From: Echinarachnius parma
Taxonomy: Eukaryota > Echinodermata > Echinoidea > Clypeasteroida > Echinarachniidae
Direction of reading: 5' to 3'
DNA: 64,000 nucleotides
Assembly (NCBI GenBank): GCA_037951105.1
Contig: JBAMJV010000877.1
Location: forward strand, 35,001 to 99,000
Shown here: positions 11,542 through 22,541 of the stretch, in pieces
Layout of the letters: each line of letters starts with the position of its first letter
Numbering within the stretch: position 1 is the stretch's first letter
Program-made: the position numbers and the translations under genes
The notes under the pieces: model-generated
Databases searched by the model: none
What the model was told of the DNA's origin: nothing
Seen by the model: only the letters and a program-made list of their open reading frames with translations

Positions 11542-11974
11542 CACACCTACACACACCGACATTAACACATAAGAAATGCACGTATGAATGAATGATGTAT
11601 ATTGTAATCATGAAGGAAACATTAGTGTCAAGCTTTAGATTAAAAAAAAAACATAAATTATGAGAACCTCTCTATTAACGTTTAATGGAAATTGTATGTA
11701 CTGACAGGATAAGTTGTATTCAATTTAAAAAGCGTAATTATCATAGGGAGAATTTTAACTATAGTGCCATGTCATGGAGGTGCACAACGTGTAATTAATT
11801 ATCATCCTATGATTTTAGCAAATATGGTGTAACGTCGCTTTACAAATTAGGTCTAATATGCAGAGCAGAACATGAGAGTAAAGTCATTACCAGGGTTGGG
11901 CGATGAAAACCCGACCCTCGCATTCAAATATGAAGAAACGAACCCACAAACCGCGTCAATCGATTCGTATTTAC

Positions 11975-12145
11975 CTTGATGGCATCGATCAGGCTTTCGT
12001 CCTCGGCCACGCGGGGGTGAATTCCGACGACGATGTTTTCGTAGCCGTTGTTGATCAGCTTGACGGCCGTCCTGGAGAGAAGCGCCTGACTTCCACCGAC
12101 ACAGAGGGCCGTGAGGAGCAAGACAAGTTTCCATGCTGGAGCCAT
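11975..12145 (-). CDS. CLCA-family protein, coding exon 1 (start of gene)
   Basis: 57 codons from ATG at 12145 to the donor AAG|GTAAAT at 11974. Residues 1-21 form a typical signal peptide (basic start, LVLLLTALCVG core, small residues before the cut). Then comes the most conserved CLCA opening block: VKLINNGYENIVVGIHPRVA, EDESLIDAIK. It joins exon 2 (2350-2059) in phase 0, and the spliced product lines up with CLCA proteins without gaps over 154 residues. The start codon is the only in-frame ATG before the hydrophobic core. Confidence 0.9.
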
Positions 12146-12290
12146 GATCGCAAAATCACCAATGTCTCCAAAAACTGAGGTCCGGGTGTTTTCTATGTCG
12201 ATGGAAACGCACTGGGATCATGCGTGCGCAAGTGGCGATGCGATGGGGAGCAGGAAAAGGGGGCATATTTAGTAGCAATTCGCCATCACA
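12146..12290 (-). promoter_or_regulatory. Probable 5' UTR and core promoter of the CLCA gene
   Basis: On the minus strand a TATA-like TACTAAATATG lies at about 12264-12275, roughly 120 bp before the ATG. That would place transcription start near 12240 and give a short 5' UTR. Position is the only support; no other motif is distinctive. Confidence 0.3.
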
Positions 12291-12421
12291 CCCCACACCA
12301 GTGGGAATTCTTGCACATCTCGCTGCCCATGTCCTCTTGTGATAAAACAAACGGGAAATTACGTAACCTGTATTTTATAAATAACAGATGTTGTACTCCT
12401 CTTTTCGAATTTGTGTTGCCA

Positions 12422-12438
12422 CCCCCCCCCCCCCCCCC
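12422..12438. repeat. C17 homopolymer upstream of the CLCA gene
   Basis: A 17-base C run, G-run on the gene's coding strand, about 280 bp upstream of the start codon. Confidence 0.9.
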
Positions 12439-12454
12439 GAACGTCGTGGAACCT

Positions 12455-12580
12455 ATATACGCCTCTTTGCGTGCGCGCACCGAGCCGCGATCTTGCTGAA
12501 ATGCTTTAAGTGTTTACCGCTACCAGTGTATGACAATGGTCGGTGCACTCCCAGTGAGCACACTTGCACCTCGCATTAAA
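12455..12580. repeat. Dispersed repeat, member 1
   Basis: Similar to 13255-13345 and 47330-47405: a GCGTGCGCGCA-type phrase, GAAATGCTTT, GTGTTT, then CCAGTGAGCACA. Diverged copies of one family located upstream of the CLCA gene. Confidence 0.5.
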
Positions 12581-12599
12581 TTAATGTAAATGCTATTAG

Positions 12600-13170
12600 T
12601 ATAGCAAATAAATGATGTCATTTATTTCCCTGAAATCAAAGGGGATATTCTCTTTAAGGTATTTCATTGGGAAATTGTGTGTTGAAAATATGTAGAAGTT
12701 ATGCAAAAAGGCGCCACAATCTATTGTGATTGTTCTCACATACATGAGCGACTCGCGTGATATCGGAAATATGATTAGGATCGTATGGATATCACAAAAT
12801 TAATGAAAATAAAACGTTTCTTGTATGCAAATTGTAGTTTTGGTTGTTTTTTTAAATGTTTAAATAAAATATTGTTCATGTCCTTTTAGTCGGTTATGTG
12901 ATTTTCATCAAAAAGGTTCAAGCAGCTTTAATCGTATTGGACACCTTGGACGCAATCCATCTGCCAAGAATTTCGTGAGAAGCAAGAAAAGCAAAATCTT
13001 CGTTTCAAAGTCATAGTCATGCAATATCACGAAATATCTCTAACGATGGAGGCCTGGCCCCATATTTATGAAACCCGCTAGCTGAGTTCATTGCTAGGTG
13101 TATTTCAAATGCGATGTTTATTGAGCAACTACCAGTTTTTCTAGTCCCCAACTGGGGTTAGCTGGGTAAG
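12600..13170. other. No recognised gene
   Basis: No coding signal or element terminus was found. Confidence 0.4.
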
Positions 13171-13172
13171 CT

Positions 13173-13243
13173 TTAAGGGATAGATGAGTATTGGTCAAAC
13201 TTGACTTTAGTAACCAAAACCTGCACCATAACGGTACAAAGTT
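13173..13243. mobile_element. Short terminal scrap of the 550-bp TTAA MITE
   Basis: It contains TTAAGGGATAGATGAGTATT, AACCAAAACCTGCACCATAA and then departs from the family at about 13243, where dispersed repeat member 2 begins. Confidence 0.6.
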
Positions 13244-13369
13244 ATGTTGAATCTAGCTATGCCTTTATGCGTGCGCGCAGCTGCGGCATTTGTAATGAAA
13301 TGCTTTCTGTGTTTTCGCTGCACCCCTAGTGAGCACATTCATCACGATTCTATTGTCTAAATTGTTATT

Positions 13370-14611
13370 TCAACAGTTAGTGATGTCATTAACTTATTAA
13401 GATTCATAGGGGGTTTTACATTTTCAATTTCAATTTGTTAGACGCGCTATTTTCCCAAACTTCAAATGATTGTTGCAATATGCACTAATGATTTTCTTTT
13501 GGCCTTTGTATTGTTAGAAGAAGAATGCGGAAGGTATTTATAAACAGTCTCTACTCCCTTCTTTTCTGTTGTTCGTTTCATATGATCTTAATAAACCTTA
13601 ATTAATTATTTAAATCCTGCCGGAAAAGGAAGTGCAAATTACAAAATTAGATGCTCTATACAAAGTGGGGATTTTAACTAATACCACAAAACAATAATAC
13701 ATCTTTTGAAAGTCAGTTAAATTATATGATTATGTTTCAAAATGAATATTTAAAGAACTTCCAAAATGTCTTTTCTATATCAAATACATGTACATGATAT
13801 TTATTGTGTACGTGCTATAATTTGATTGAAATATAAAGTGATATATATTTGTTTTGTGTCGTCTGCAAATGATACCTCGCTCCCGATACTGACGTTACAA
13901 CGTTTCTTCTGGTTTCAGAGGGATGTTTACATGCGATAATTGTCTTATGTATTGCCACTTTTAAAATCATAATCATTCCTTAATACCAATATGTCGAAAG
14001 CTTACCTATATTTTCCTTGGTAAGAAAAACTCACGATATTTTGGTAATATAGACGGAATCTAAATTTTAAATGAATGGAATATGTAATTTGAATAGCTTA
14101 CAATTAAAGCATAATACCAGGCCACCTGTTAAAAGACTGTGATTAAAAAAAATTCCTACATATTTTAATTAATTGTAATTTGTTGAAGAGCCGATTACAT
14201 ACAAATATAAAGTGCTCGAGTTTTGCACTTGATTTTCTTAACATGCATGACGAAACAAAATGTGGATGGTAGCTTAACATTCGGACAGCATGAATGTGAT
14301 GATATGAAATTTACAATAAAGTGATCTATAGTAACTTCTTTGGCATGTACGGAAAGTAATGAATCGTTTATAAAATGGGTATTGTTTGTGATCTGATAAT
14401 GTCCACGGAGTAATGACCGAACATTTCACGGAAAATGGATTATTATTATATGGCCCATGAATGAGCACAAATGAAAGATGATATTCACCTACTCATTGTA
14501 CTGACTTTGTACATATAGTTATAACTTTCCAGTGAATACTTACAAATCAGAACACTTTAATCGTTTTTTGTTTAACCCGAAATTCCCACATTCCAAGTGC
14601 CACATTAATTA
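13370..14611. repeat. Tandem duplication, copy 1 (period 1,531 bp)
   Basis: It matches 14901-16140 almost base for base at an offset of 1,531. Paired landmarks are 13527/15058 and 13761/15292. Related segments occur inverted at 18580-19205 and rearranged at 46612-47700. Non-coding. Confidence 0.88.
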
Positions 14612-14900
14612 AAGGGGAACTTTCCCCACCATCTATTTATTTTGTATTAAGTTCTTTACACATTAAAACAGAATATCATGCAAATTTGTCCAGCATTGGC
14701 CCTCTGGGTAAAGAAAGGAGCATCATTCAAAGTCACTCGCTGTACGGGCTAGTCACCACAAAATAATAGAGCGCTGCGGCCATTGAATATGTTTCTGAAA
14801 CTTGGATTTGGAATTGTTCGCTCTAAAATTTGACGTCAACCCGAACAACTCTTTTGTCCGCTCACGTTTACCATTTGTTTGCGCACAAATTATAACCATT
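14612..14900. mobile_element. TTAA-type repeat (AGGGGAACTTTCCCC family)
   Basis: After TTAA it begins AGGGGAACTTTCCCCACC and continues with CATTAAAACAGAATATCATG. The same sequence recurs at 46888 and, inverted, at 19050-19210, with more distant forms near 29520, 40530 and 58440. One terminus is clear, the other is not. Confidence 0.55.
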
Positions 14901-16140
14901 AGTGATGTCATTAACTTGTAATAGATTTGTAAGGGACTTTGCACGTTCTGAGTGGAATATTTCAATTTGTTAGACGCGTTTTTTTCCCCAAGGCTTTAAA
15001 TGATTATTGCAATATGCACGAATGATTTTTGGGCCTATTTATTGTAAGAAAAGGAATGCGGAAGGCATTGATAAACAGTCTCTACTCCCTTATTTTCTCT
15101 TGTTCGTTTCATACGATCGTTATAAACCTTAATTAATTATTTTAATCCCGTAGGAAAAGGAAGTGCAAATTACAAAATTCGATGCTGTATACAATGTTGA
15201 GATTTTAAGTAATACCACCAAACAATAATAAATCTTTCGAAAGTCAGTTAAATTATATGATTATGTTTCAAAATAAATATTTAAAGAACTTCCAAAATGT
15301 CTTTTCTATATCAAATACATGTACATGATATTGATTGTGTACGTGCTATAATTTGATTGAAATATAAAGTGATATATATTTGTTTTGTGTCGTCTGCAAA
15401 TGATACCTCGCTCCCGATACTGACGTTACAACGTTTCTTCTGGTTTCAGAGGGATCTATACATGCGATAATTGTCTTATGTAATGCCACTTTTAAAATCA
15501 TAATCATTCCTTAATACCAATATGTCGAAAGCTTACCTATATTTTCCTTGGTAAGAAAAACTCACGATATTTTGGTAATATAGACGGAATCTAAATTTTA
15601 AATGAATGGAATATGTAATTTGAATAGCTTACAATTAAAGCATAATACCAGGCCAACTGTTAAAAGACTGTGATTAAAAAAAATTCCTACATATTTTAAT
15701 TAATTGTAATTTGTTGAAGAGCCGATTACATACAAATATAAAGTGCTCGAGTTTTGCAACTTGATTTTCTTAGCATGCATGACGAAACAAAATGTAGATG
15801 GTAACTGAAAATTCGGACAGCATGACTGTGATGATATGAAATTCACAATAAAGAAATCTATGGTTACTTCGTTAACATGTACACAAAGTGATGAATGGTT
15901 TATAAAATGGGTATTGTTTGTGATCTGATAATGTCCACGGAGTAATGACCGAACATTTCACGGAAAATGGATTATTATTATATGGCCCATGAATGAGCAC
16001 AAATGAAAGATGATATTCACTTACTCATTGTACTGACTTTGTACATCAAAGTAATAACTTTCCGATAAATATAAAAAAATCAGACCACTTTAATCGTTAA
16101 TATCTTTTTAATCCCAAATTCCCACATTCCAACTGACACA
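14901..16140. repeat. Tandem duplication, copy 2
   Basis: Second copy of the 1,531-bp unit. It diverges after about 16140, where copy 1 carries the TTAA-type repeat. Confidence 0.88.
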
Positions 16141-16869
16141 TTTATTAAAGGCCGATGCAACTCTAGAATAGAGTTTATCCTACTTTATACATCGTAATAT
16201 GCTTGTTTAATTCGCTTAACATTACCCCGACTCAGATTTCTGCTTTGGAAGAAATATGTGAAAACACTATTTAATTGCGATGTACACCACTATTCACGCG
16301 AACGCTGGAGGCCGCCATTGTTAGGTCTGTGCGGACTCCACTAGCATGTGATCGGACAATGATGCATTCCTGCATTTAACTATACATCAATTAACGCTCT
16401 CACATTATAGGGATCTGTAAACATTGTCCGAGTCCAAAAATCTTACTTACAACTTAATTGGCCTCATACCCGGTTGCATTTGTATAACCAATCGAATCAA
16501 TCTACAGGTGTGTGTTTTCGAATTTCACATTCGTTTAAAAGATATTAACGATTAAAACGTTCTGATTTTTAATTATTCTCTAGAAAGTGAAACTATGTAC
16601 AAAGTCAGTGTAATGAGTATTAAAGCGAATATCACTTTTTATTTCCGCTCTTTTCTGGGCCATCTAATATCCATTTAACGTGTACTGATCGGTTATTACT
16701 CCGTGAACATTATCAGATCAGGGAATTTTTTTTTTTATAATATGCTATAGTGAACAATAGCCCACAAGGTGAGATATAAATCTAACTCTAATATAGGCAA
16801 AGAGCGCTATAAAAGACATCTTCATAGGCCAATCAATGGTTCACAGCAGCTTAAGATTTCTGAATGCCC
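16141..16869. other. Repeat-like, non-coding stretch
   Basis: Contains an inverted partial relative of the flanking repeat (GATATTAACGATTAAAACGT near 16541). No gene seen. Confidence 0.4.
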
Positions 16870-17250
16870 TCAGATACTTGATGTCCTTGTCAAAAGGTGT
16901 TGATGCACACGTGTCTTGAATGATTGAACTCCATTGTTGTTCATTATGCCAACTATATTCTCTGGCAGACGGTTCCACACATTGACTGCAGCATGTATGA
17001 AGCTCCTGCCAGTTGAATGGGTTCTTGACTTGGGTTCAGATATAGCATGGCTCGGCATTGACGTGCTGGCACGAGTTGCTCTTCTAATGGTGTAAGGTTG
17101 GGGAAGCATCGCCTTCATGTCAGAGGGACACTGGCTGGTATGCATCTTGTAAAGAACAGTTGTGGCAGCTACCTGTCTTCTATGTTGGAGAGGAGGAATG
17201 TTCAGATTCAGGCGTGCTTGCTGAATGTCATTAACCATTAAACATGTCAT
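16870..17250 (-). pseudogene. LINE C-terminal domain fragment
   Basis: The 126-codon frame reads as the region after the reverse transcriptase in CR1-type LINEs: LNIPPLQHRRQVAATTVLYK, then THSTGRSFIHAAVNVWNRLP and VQSFKTRVHQHL. The RSF-x5-VxxWNxLP block and the following SFK are the family signature. No reverse-transcriptase motifs are attached; a 5'-truncated insertion. Confidence 0.8.
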
Positions 17251-17863
17251 TAACCATTCATCACTTTGTGATATGTTAACAAAGTTACTAGATCCTTTTC
17301 ATGTGAATTTTATATCATCACATGCTGCTCAATTTTGAAGTTCCCATCCACTTATATCGTCATTCATGTTAAGAAAATCAAGTTGCAAAACTTGAGCATT
17401 TTTTATTTGTATCAAATCGGCTCTTCAACAAATTACAATGAATTACAAATATTAAAGAAATCTTTAAATCACATTCATTTTCACAGTTGGCCTGGTATTA
17501 TTAGATATTCGTTGCCTTTTGAGTAATTCTTCATTTCATTTTTTTTTTTCATTTCGTTTATTCCCACAAATTTGGATAACACATATGTTTTAGGCACTAA
17601 TTTCATGTTTTCTAGCTTGACTAGAGCCAGGGTTATTGAGAAAAAACCAAATGGCGGCCATTTTGAACGCCATCTTGGATTCTGGAAAACGCACAAGGGG
17701 GATTTCTAGGGACTTTTAGTTAAGCTAATGCTCTTGGACTAATACACAAATTACAAAAATAACCACAATATAAATACAAACAAAATGTATAATAGAACAA
17801 TATTCAAATTGCGGAGGGAGAAAACAGATGCTATTGACCTATTGAAGGCTTCTCCCCAACAAA
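17251..17863. other. No recognised gene
   Basis: Contains an AATGGCGGCCATTTTGAACG phrase at about 17650, similar to the foldback element's arms, but too short to assign. Confidence 0.4.
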
Positions 17864-17867
17864 TTAA

Positions 17868-18292
17868 AGGGGACCACCAGGCAAAGGACAACACATTATT
17901 ATATGTTTTGGTACCGTTTTGTGATGTCAAATATATACCCAACATTTTGCAAAGGGTTGTGTGATTCATAAACAAAGCAATTAATTTCCACCACTTACGG
18001 ACCACTGCTATTTTCCTGGTTCCACACGGGCCAAGCATTTGCGAGTGCGCCAATGCTTTCACGCGTACGTCAATAACATCCGGATGATTCGTTCGCTCTG
18101 CACAAGCGCTCAGGTTCTCCGCACATGTAGTCTACGCAATTCAGACCGCATGAACGTATGGTTGAGAATGGTGATGCGTTTTCCAATTATATATTTTTCT
18201 GAAAACATATTTTTGTGAACTTGCTGAGGAATGGAATACTAAAGATGTTACCTTTCTATAATAAGAATATTATTTTGGTGTGGTGGTACCCT
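17868..18292. mobile_element. TTAA-type MITE, 425-bp family
   Basis: TTAA on both sides (17864-17867, 18293-18296). The ends AGGGGACCACCA and TGGTGGTACCCT are inverted with one mismatch. The unoccupied form of the site (CTTCTCCCCAACAAATAAAG) is at about 47212-47232, so boundaries are firm. The 103-codon frame inside is not supported as a gene. Confidence 0.85.
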
Positions 18293-18299
18293 TTAAGTA

Positions 18300-18579
18300 A
18301 TTATAATAAGGGTACATAACATATATATATGAGCTAACACAAATTATGATCCCCAAAAAACAAACAAAACAAAACAAAGTTGTAATTTATATCACATGTC
18401 ATCAAAAGGGCAGAGTTAACATAACATTGATCAACAATTCTTTAATATTTTGTATACAAAAGTACATAATGAAGTACAAGTTTTGACATATTCAAGGAGA
18501 CTGTTCCACAACCTGGGTCCATAATCATGATAATATTGTACTTCTTGAGAATTCATATTTAAAATTTGGAACATTGAAG
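18300..18579. other. No recognised gene
   Basis: The first 60 bp match 47231-47270 in the same order. The rest shows nothing. Confidence 0.4.
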
Positions 18580-19211
18580 CGTCATTATAGTTTTGTGGTA
18601 TTACTTAAAATGTCCACTTTGTATAGAGCATTTTCTTTTGTAATTTGCACTTCCTTTTTCCTACGGGATTTATATAATTAATTAAAGTTTAGAAAGATCA
18701 TTTAAAACGAACAACAGAAAAGAAGGGAGTAAAGACTGTTTATTAATACCTTCCGCATTCTTCTTCTAACAATACAAAGGCCCAAATAAAATCATTCGTG
18801 CATATTGCAACAATCATTTAAAGCCTTGGGGGAAAAAACGCGTCTAACAAATTAATTGAAATATTCCTCTTCAGAACATGCAAAGTCCATAACAAATCTA
18901 TTACAAGTTAATGACATCACTAATGGTTGTAATTTGCGCGCAAACAAAAGGTAAACTTGGGCGGACAAAAGAGTTGTTCGGGTTGACGTCAAATTTTTAG
19001 AGCGAACAATTACAAATCCGGGTTTTACAAACATATTCAATGGCCGCAACGCTCGATTTGTGATGAATGTGATTAGCCCGTACAGCCAGTGACTTTGAAT
19101 GATGTTCCTCCCTCACCCAGAGTGCCAATGATGGACGTATTTGCATGATATTCTGTTTTAATTTGTAGAGAACTTAATCAAAAATAAATAGATGTTGGGG
19201 ATATTTCCCCT
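18580..19211 (-). repeat. Inverted copy of the 13.4 kb repeat
   Basis: Reverse complement of part of the duplicated unit (AACAACAGAAAAGAAGGGAG, GACTGTTTATTAATACCTTC), then the AGGGGA TTAA-type repeat ending at the TTAA near 19212. Confidence 0.75.
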
Positions 19212-19429
19212 TTAAAGGACAATGAAATGATGGTTTTCGGTTACCATTATCATTTAGAGGGTGAACAGACATTTAATTTGATACATGACTTGGCACTGGA
19301 TCTCATGAAATCCTTCTGTGAACATTAATTGTACTAATTGATGGCCGAACAAAAAAATATGTTCACTGATTTGCAGACTCATCAAGGCGTCTACAAGTAT
19401 TCTAACAATGGTATATGAATACAAATTAT

Positions 19430-20758
19430 TTGATGCAAGGCGAGTCTAGAACATAGTGCACATTGTGTAAACTGCATGTCAGGTATAAAATAATTTTGTC
19501 TATAACGCCATCCTCATGTATGATAATTACTTCACTCCGATTTGCATAGCGCCTAATATGATACAATAATCATCTGTATGTGCTTTACACTATGATTCCC
19601 CCAGTAATAAGATACAATGCAAACCAGTACAAATCGTCTGCAACATCTCCACTCCCTGGGGAGCTGCATTCCTTCCAGGTTGCTCATGGGCATTGTGAAG
19701 ATCATTTATATAAAGGCTATCATCTGATGTCATGCTAATCAGGAAAAGGGAAATGAATTGAAAAATTAAGTATTCCCACGAACAATATCTTTTGAGGGAA
19801 AATATAGTTTTTCACTATTGCAACAGCAATTGTTGTTGCTGAAATCACGAGATCAAAAGATTTGTCTGTTCATTAAGTGTGTGTTCACTAGACTAAAAAC
19901 ATTCCAAAGATGGAATTTGAGACAAATGGAGCATAATAATGCTAAAGTAAACATGCTTCTAATTGCACTAGGTAAACAAGTGCCATGCCAAACGGGGAAA
20001 CAACCGTTACGTCATAACATGAATATAGATATAACCGGGCACTACTTGTTTGTTTGGTTAATTTGTTTAGTGATAAATTAAAGGACAATATTTTGGTAAT
20101 GTACGTTATAACTATCTAGTTCTCTCAAAGGGACTTGGTAACATTGTCCAAATCCTCAAAACTTACCTGGAACTCTAGTGGTTCTCTCATACCTTGTCAT
20201 TTTCATATTAACAATACAAGTTCAGGAGAGGTTTCGTTTTTTTAAATTTCCATTTCGTTCAAAAGATATTGATGATTGACGATTGATATTTCAAGCTTTG
20301 TACAAAGTAAGTGCAATGAGTAAGTGATTATCATTTTGCTTTTTCGCTCATTTCTCGGCCCCAAAACATAAGGTTAACATGAAATGTTCACACATTACTT
20401 TGTGGACATATCAGATCACACCAATACACATTTTAACCCGCTCCCAACGATTGTATGAGATCCCCATATACGTTGTACACAACCCACTCGGTTCCGGTGT
20501 TCAAGGGGTTATTAATCACTCATCACTTTTGCATTTGTCAACAAAGTTGCTAGGTAGATCCCTGTATTTGGAAAGAAAAGGAAATACAACAGAATGCATC
20601 GTAAGCATGACGAGCTTAAAATTATACCGCCTTGCAATAACAGATGAAAATGATTTAGTGCTATTTTTTGTATACATACATTTTATTATAATTTTTTTAT
20701 TTTGTGTAATTTTATATATACACAAAATAAAAAAACAAATATATATATATATAAAAAA
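19430..20758. repeat. Dispersed repeat unit 'G' (with embedded MITE)
   Basis: Recurs at about 49260-50280, 50540-51560, 53200-54060 and 54345-55350. Shared landmarks: CAGGTATAAAATAATTTTGT, CATTCCAAAGATGGAATTTG, GAGCTTAAAATTATACCGCC. Its distal part (poly-G then GTGGGCTGGATTTG) reappears at 21930-22030, so the tRNA-like cluster sits inside this unit. Confidence 0.8.
20127..20567. mobile_element. TTAA-type MITE, AGGGACTTGGTAAC family
   Basis: It begins AAAGGGACTTGGTAACATTG and ends AAGTTGCTAGGTAGATCCC. Relatives: 40632-41019 (clean TTAA duplication), 22089-22425, 49987, 51119, 53781, 54902. Here it is part of the larger G unit and the left TTAA has decayed to TCAA. Confidence 0.65.
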
Positions 20759-20872
20759 TTGCAAGGAGTAATCATAAATGATTAAGAAGGAAGAATAATA
20801 GTAGGCGTAGCTTAATAAGCAATGTTCCTCCTTTTAATCCGCCAAATGAACAAAGGCACTGGTCGAAAAATT

Positions 20873-20944
20873 GGTCTCCGCCAGGACTCGAACCTGGGTC
20901 TCCGGCTTGGAACGCCGATGCCTTAACCACTAGGCCACGGGGAC
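20873..20944 (-). tRNA. tRNA-Gly(TCC)-like gene, copy 1
   Basis: It folds as a cloverleaf: acceptor GTCCCCG/CGGAGAC with one C-A mismatch at the fourth pair, D stem GCCT/AGGC, anticodon stem TCGGC/GCCGG with loop GTTCCAA, four-base variable loop, T arm CCAGG/CCTGG. Pol III boxes are intact (A: TGGCCTAGTGG, B: GGTTCGAGTCC) and a T5 terminator follows. Odd points: the acceptor mismatch, G at position 32 and C at the discriminator. It may be a tRNA-derived repeat rather than a working tRNA. Confidence 0.7.
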
Positions 20945-21273
20945 CGTGTGATTAAAGACAGATCCAGTTCAGGTCATTGGCAAGTCAATCTCTCGGCCCT
21001 TTGTACTCAAGTATTCATGGGGAAGGAGTTACGAACAATGCAAGCCGCCTTTTACTTCAGCTGGATCACAATAGAGTGATTCAAGTATTAGTTAGAACAT
21101 AATATTAGCGAGAAGTGAACTAATACATACAGCTTCGGTTTCTTCCAATATATAAATAATTGCAAGGAGTAATCATAAATGATTGAGAAGGAAGAATAAT
21201 AGTAGGCGTATCTTAATAAGCAATGTTCCTCCTTTTAATCCACCAAATGAAAAAATGCACTGGTCGAAAAATT

Positions 21274-21345
21274 GGTCTCCGCCAGGACTCGAACCTGGGT
21301 CTCCGGCTTGGAACGCCGATGCCTTAACCACTAGGCCACGGGGAC
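21274..21345 (-). tRNA. tRNA-Gly(TCC)-like gene, copy 2
   Basis: Identical in sequence to copy 1 and in the same orientation, 401 bp away. Same mismatch and the same downstream T5. Confidence 0.7.
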
Positions 21346-21577
21346 CGTGTGATTAAAGACAGATCCAGTTCAGGTCATTGGCAAGCCAATCTCTCGGCCC
21401 TTTGTACTTAAGTATTCATGGGGAAGGAGTTACGAACAATGCAAGCAGCCTTTTACTTCAGCTGGATCACAATAGAGTGATTCAAGTATATAACTCCTTC
21501 CCCATGAATACTTGAGCACAAAGGGCCGAGAGATTGGCTTGCCAATGACTTGAATTGGATCTGTCTTCAATCACACG

Positions 21578-21649
21578 GTCCCCGTGGCCTAGTGGTTAAG
21601 GCATCGGCGTTCCAAGCCGGAGACCCAGGTTCGAGTCCTGGCGGAGACC
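21578..21649 (+). tRNA. tRNA-Gly(TCC)-like gene, copy 3 (inverted)
   Basis: Same 72-nt sequence on the opposite strand, in the inverted copy of the repeat. T5 follows at 21653. The open frame through it is a translation of tRNA sequence, not a gene. Confidence 0.7.
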
Positions 21650-21764
21650 AATTTTTCGACCAGTGCCTTTTTTCATTTGGAGGATTAAAAGGAGGAACAT
21701 TGCTTATTAAGCTACGCCTACTATTATTCTTCCTTCTCAATTTCATGTATGATTATTCCTTGCA

Positions 21765-21834
21765 ATTATATATATATATATATATATATAATCGAAAGAG
21801 GGACTGCTGGTGAGACGTAGCTAGCTTGTACTTC

Positions 21835-21875
<41 letters not shown>
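21765..21875. repeat. (TA)n microsatellites
   Basis: Two TA runs, about 21766-21789 and 21840-21873, flank a short non-repetitive segment at the edge of the tRNA-bearing repeat. Confidence 0.9.
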
Positions 21876-21877
<2 letters not shown>

Positions 21878-21931
21878 ATTTATCTATTTTCATTTATTTT
21901 ATTTTATTTTATCATTATTATTTTTTGTGGT

Positions 21932-21949
21932 GGGGGGGGGGGGGGGGGG
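21932..21949. repeat. G18 homopolymer
   Basis: An 18-base G run in the distal part of unit G. The equivalent place at 55499-55517 has 19 G and at 51683-51694 has 12. Confidence 0.9.
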
Positions 21950-22088
21950 CTCCGTACTTTTTTTTTTTTAGTGGGCTGGATTTGTATTGGAAATTTTTCA
22001 TTTTCCAATTTAAAATCTAATGGAATGATCTAAATTGCATCTTATCACAGTTCACTCTTTGTATAAATAGCTTTAGTTGTTGATTTAA

Positions 22089-22425
22089 AGGGATCTAGTA
22101 ACATGTCAAAATCCTTCAAAACTTACTCCGAACTTAAACGGTTCTTACATCATCCATGTATACATATTAACAATATAAGCATCAAACAGCTTTTGTTTTC
22201 AAAAATGTTTATTCCGTTATAAAGATATGTATGATTGAAGTGTTTATATTTATAATTATAGTTGTTCGCAATTATCACTGCATTTCACTAATTATTCGGC
22301 CATATAACATCCATTCAATGAGACATTTTCACACATTTCTTCGTTGACATATCAGATCACAAAAATACACATGTTATCAACCATTCATCACTGTTTACAC
22401 TCGTCACCAATATTACTTGATCACT
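22089..22425. mobile_element. TTAA-type MITE, AGGGATCTAGTAAC family (uninterrupted copy)
   Basis: TTAA on both sides (22085-22088, 22426-22429). It starts AGGGATCTAGTAACATGTC; the imperfect inverted end is ATTACTTGATCACT. 337 bp. The same element at 55669-58314 carries two nested insertions, and this copy is the unoccupied reference for both. Confidence 0.8.
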
Positions 22426-22541
22426 TTAAAGAAATAGAGTGCCGTAGATAATTATAATAATTCGGGTAATGAATTCCATACACCGGATCGAATGTGTCTA
22501 ATCGATTGTTATGCTAGGGCAAACCCTAACCCTAGGATTAA

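Larger units (their letters stand above)
2351..11974 (-). other. CLCA intron 1 (9,624 bp), filled with mobile-element relics
   Basis: The donor at 11974 (AAG|GTAAAT) and the acceptor at 2351 (ACAG|AAC) join two codons in phase 0, producing a continuous CLCA reading frame across the junction (DAIK then NMFINGS). Nearly all LINE coding relics inside are on the opposite strand to the gene. Confidence 0.82.
20759..21770. repeat. tRNA-bearing repeat: two direct and one inverted copy
   Basis: Copy 1 starts at 20759 and copy 2 at 21160 (401-bp period). An inverted copy (about 21492-21770) faces copy 2 across a 50-bp spacer, so the last 600 bp can fold into a long hairpin. Each copy carries one tRNA-like gene and begins TTGCAAGGAGTAATCATAAA. 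The cluster splits the G repeat and is bounded by TA-rich runs. Confidence 0.85.

Noticed and set aside
17751-18062. 103-codon ORF on the minus strand
   Set aside because: It lies mostly within the TTAA-bounded MITE at 17868-18292, whose empty site shows the sequence is inserted non-coding DNA.
21550-21813. 87-codon ORF on the plus strand
   Set aside because: It is the translation of a tRNA-like gene and its flank, not a protein gene.
22520-22535. CCCTAACCCTA, telomere-like
   Set aside because: Only two repeats, and the sister copy at 58405-58425 has a different sequence here; no array.
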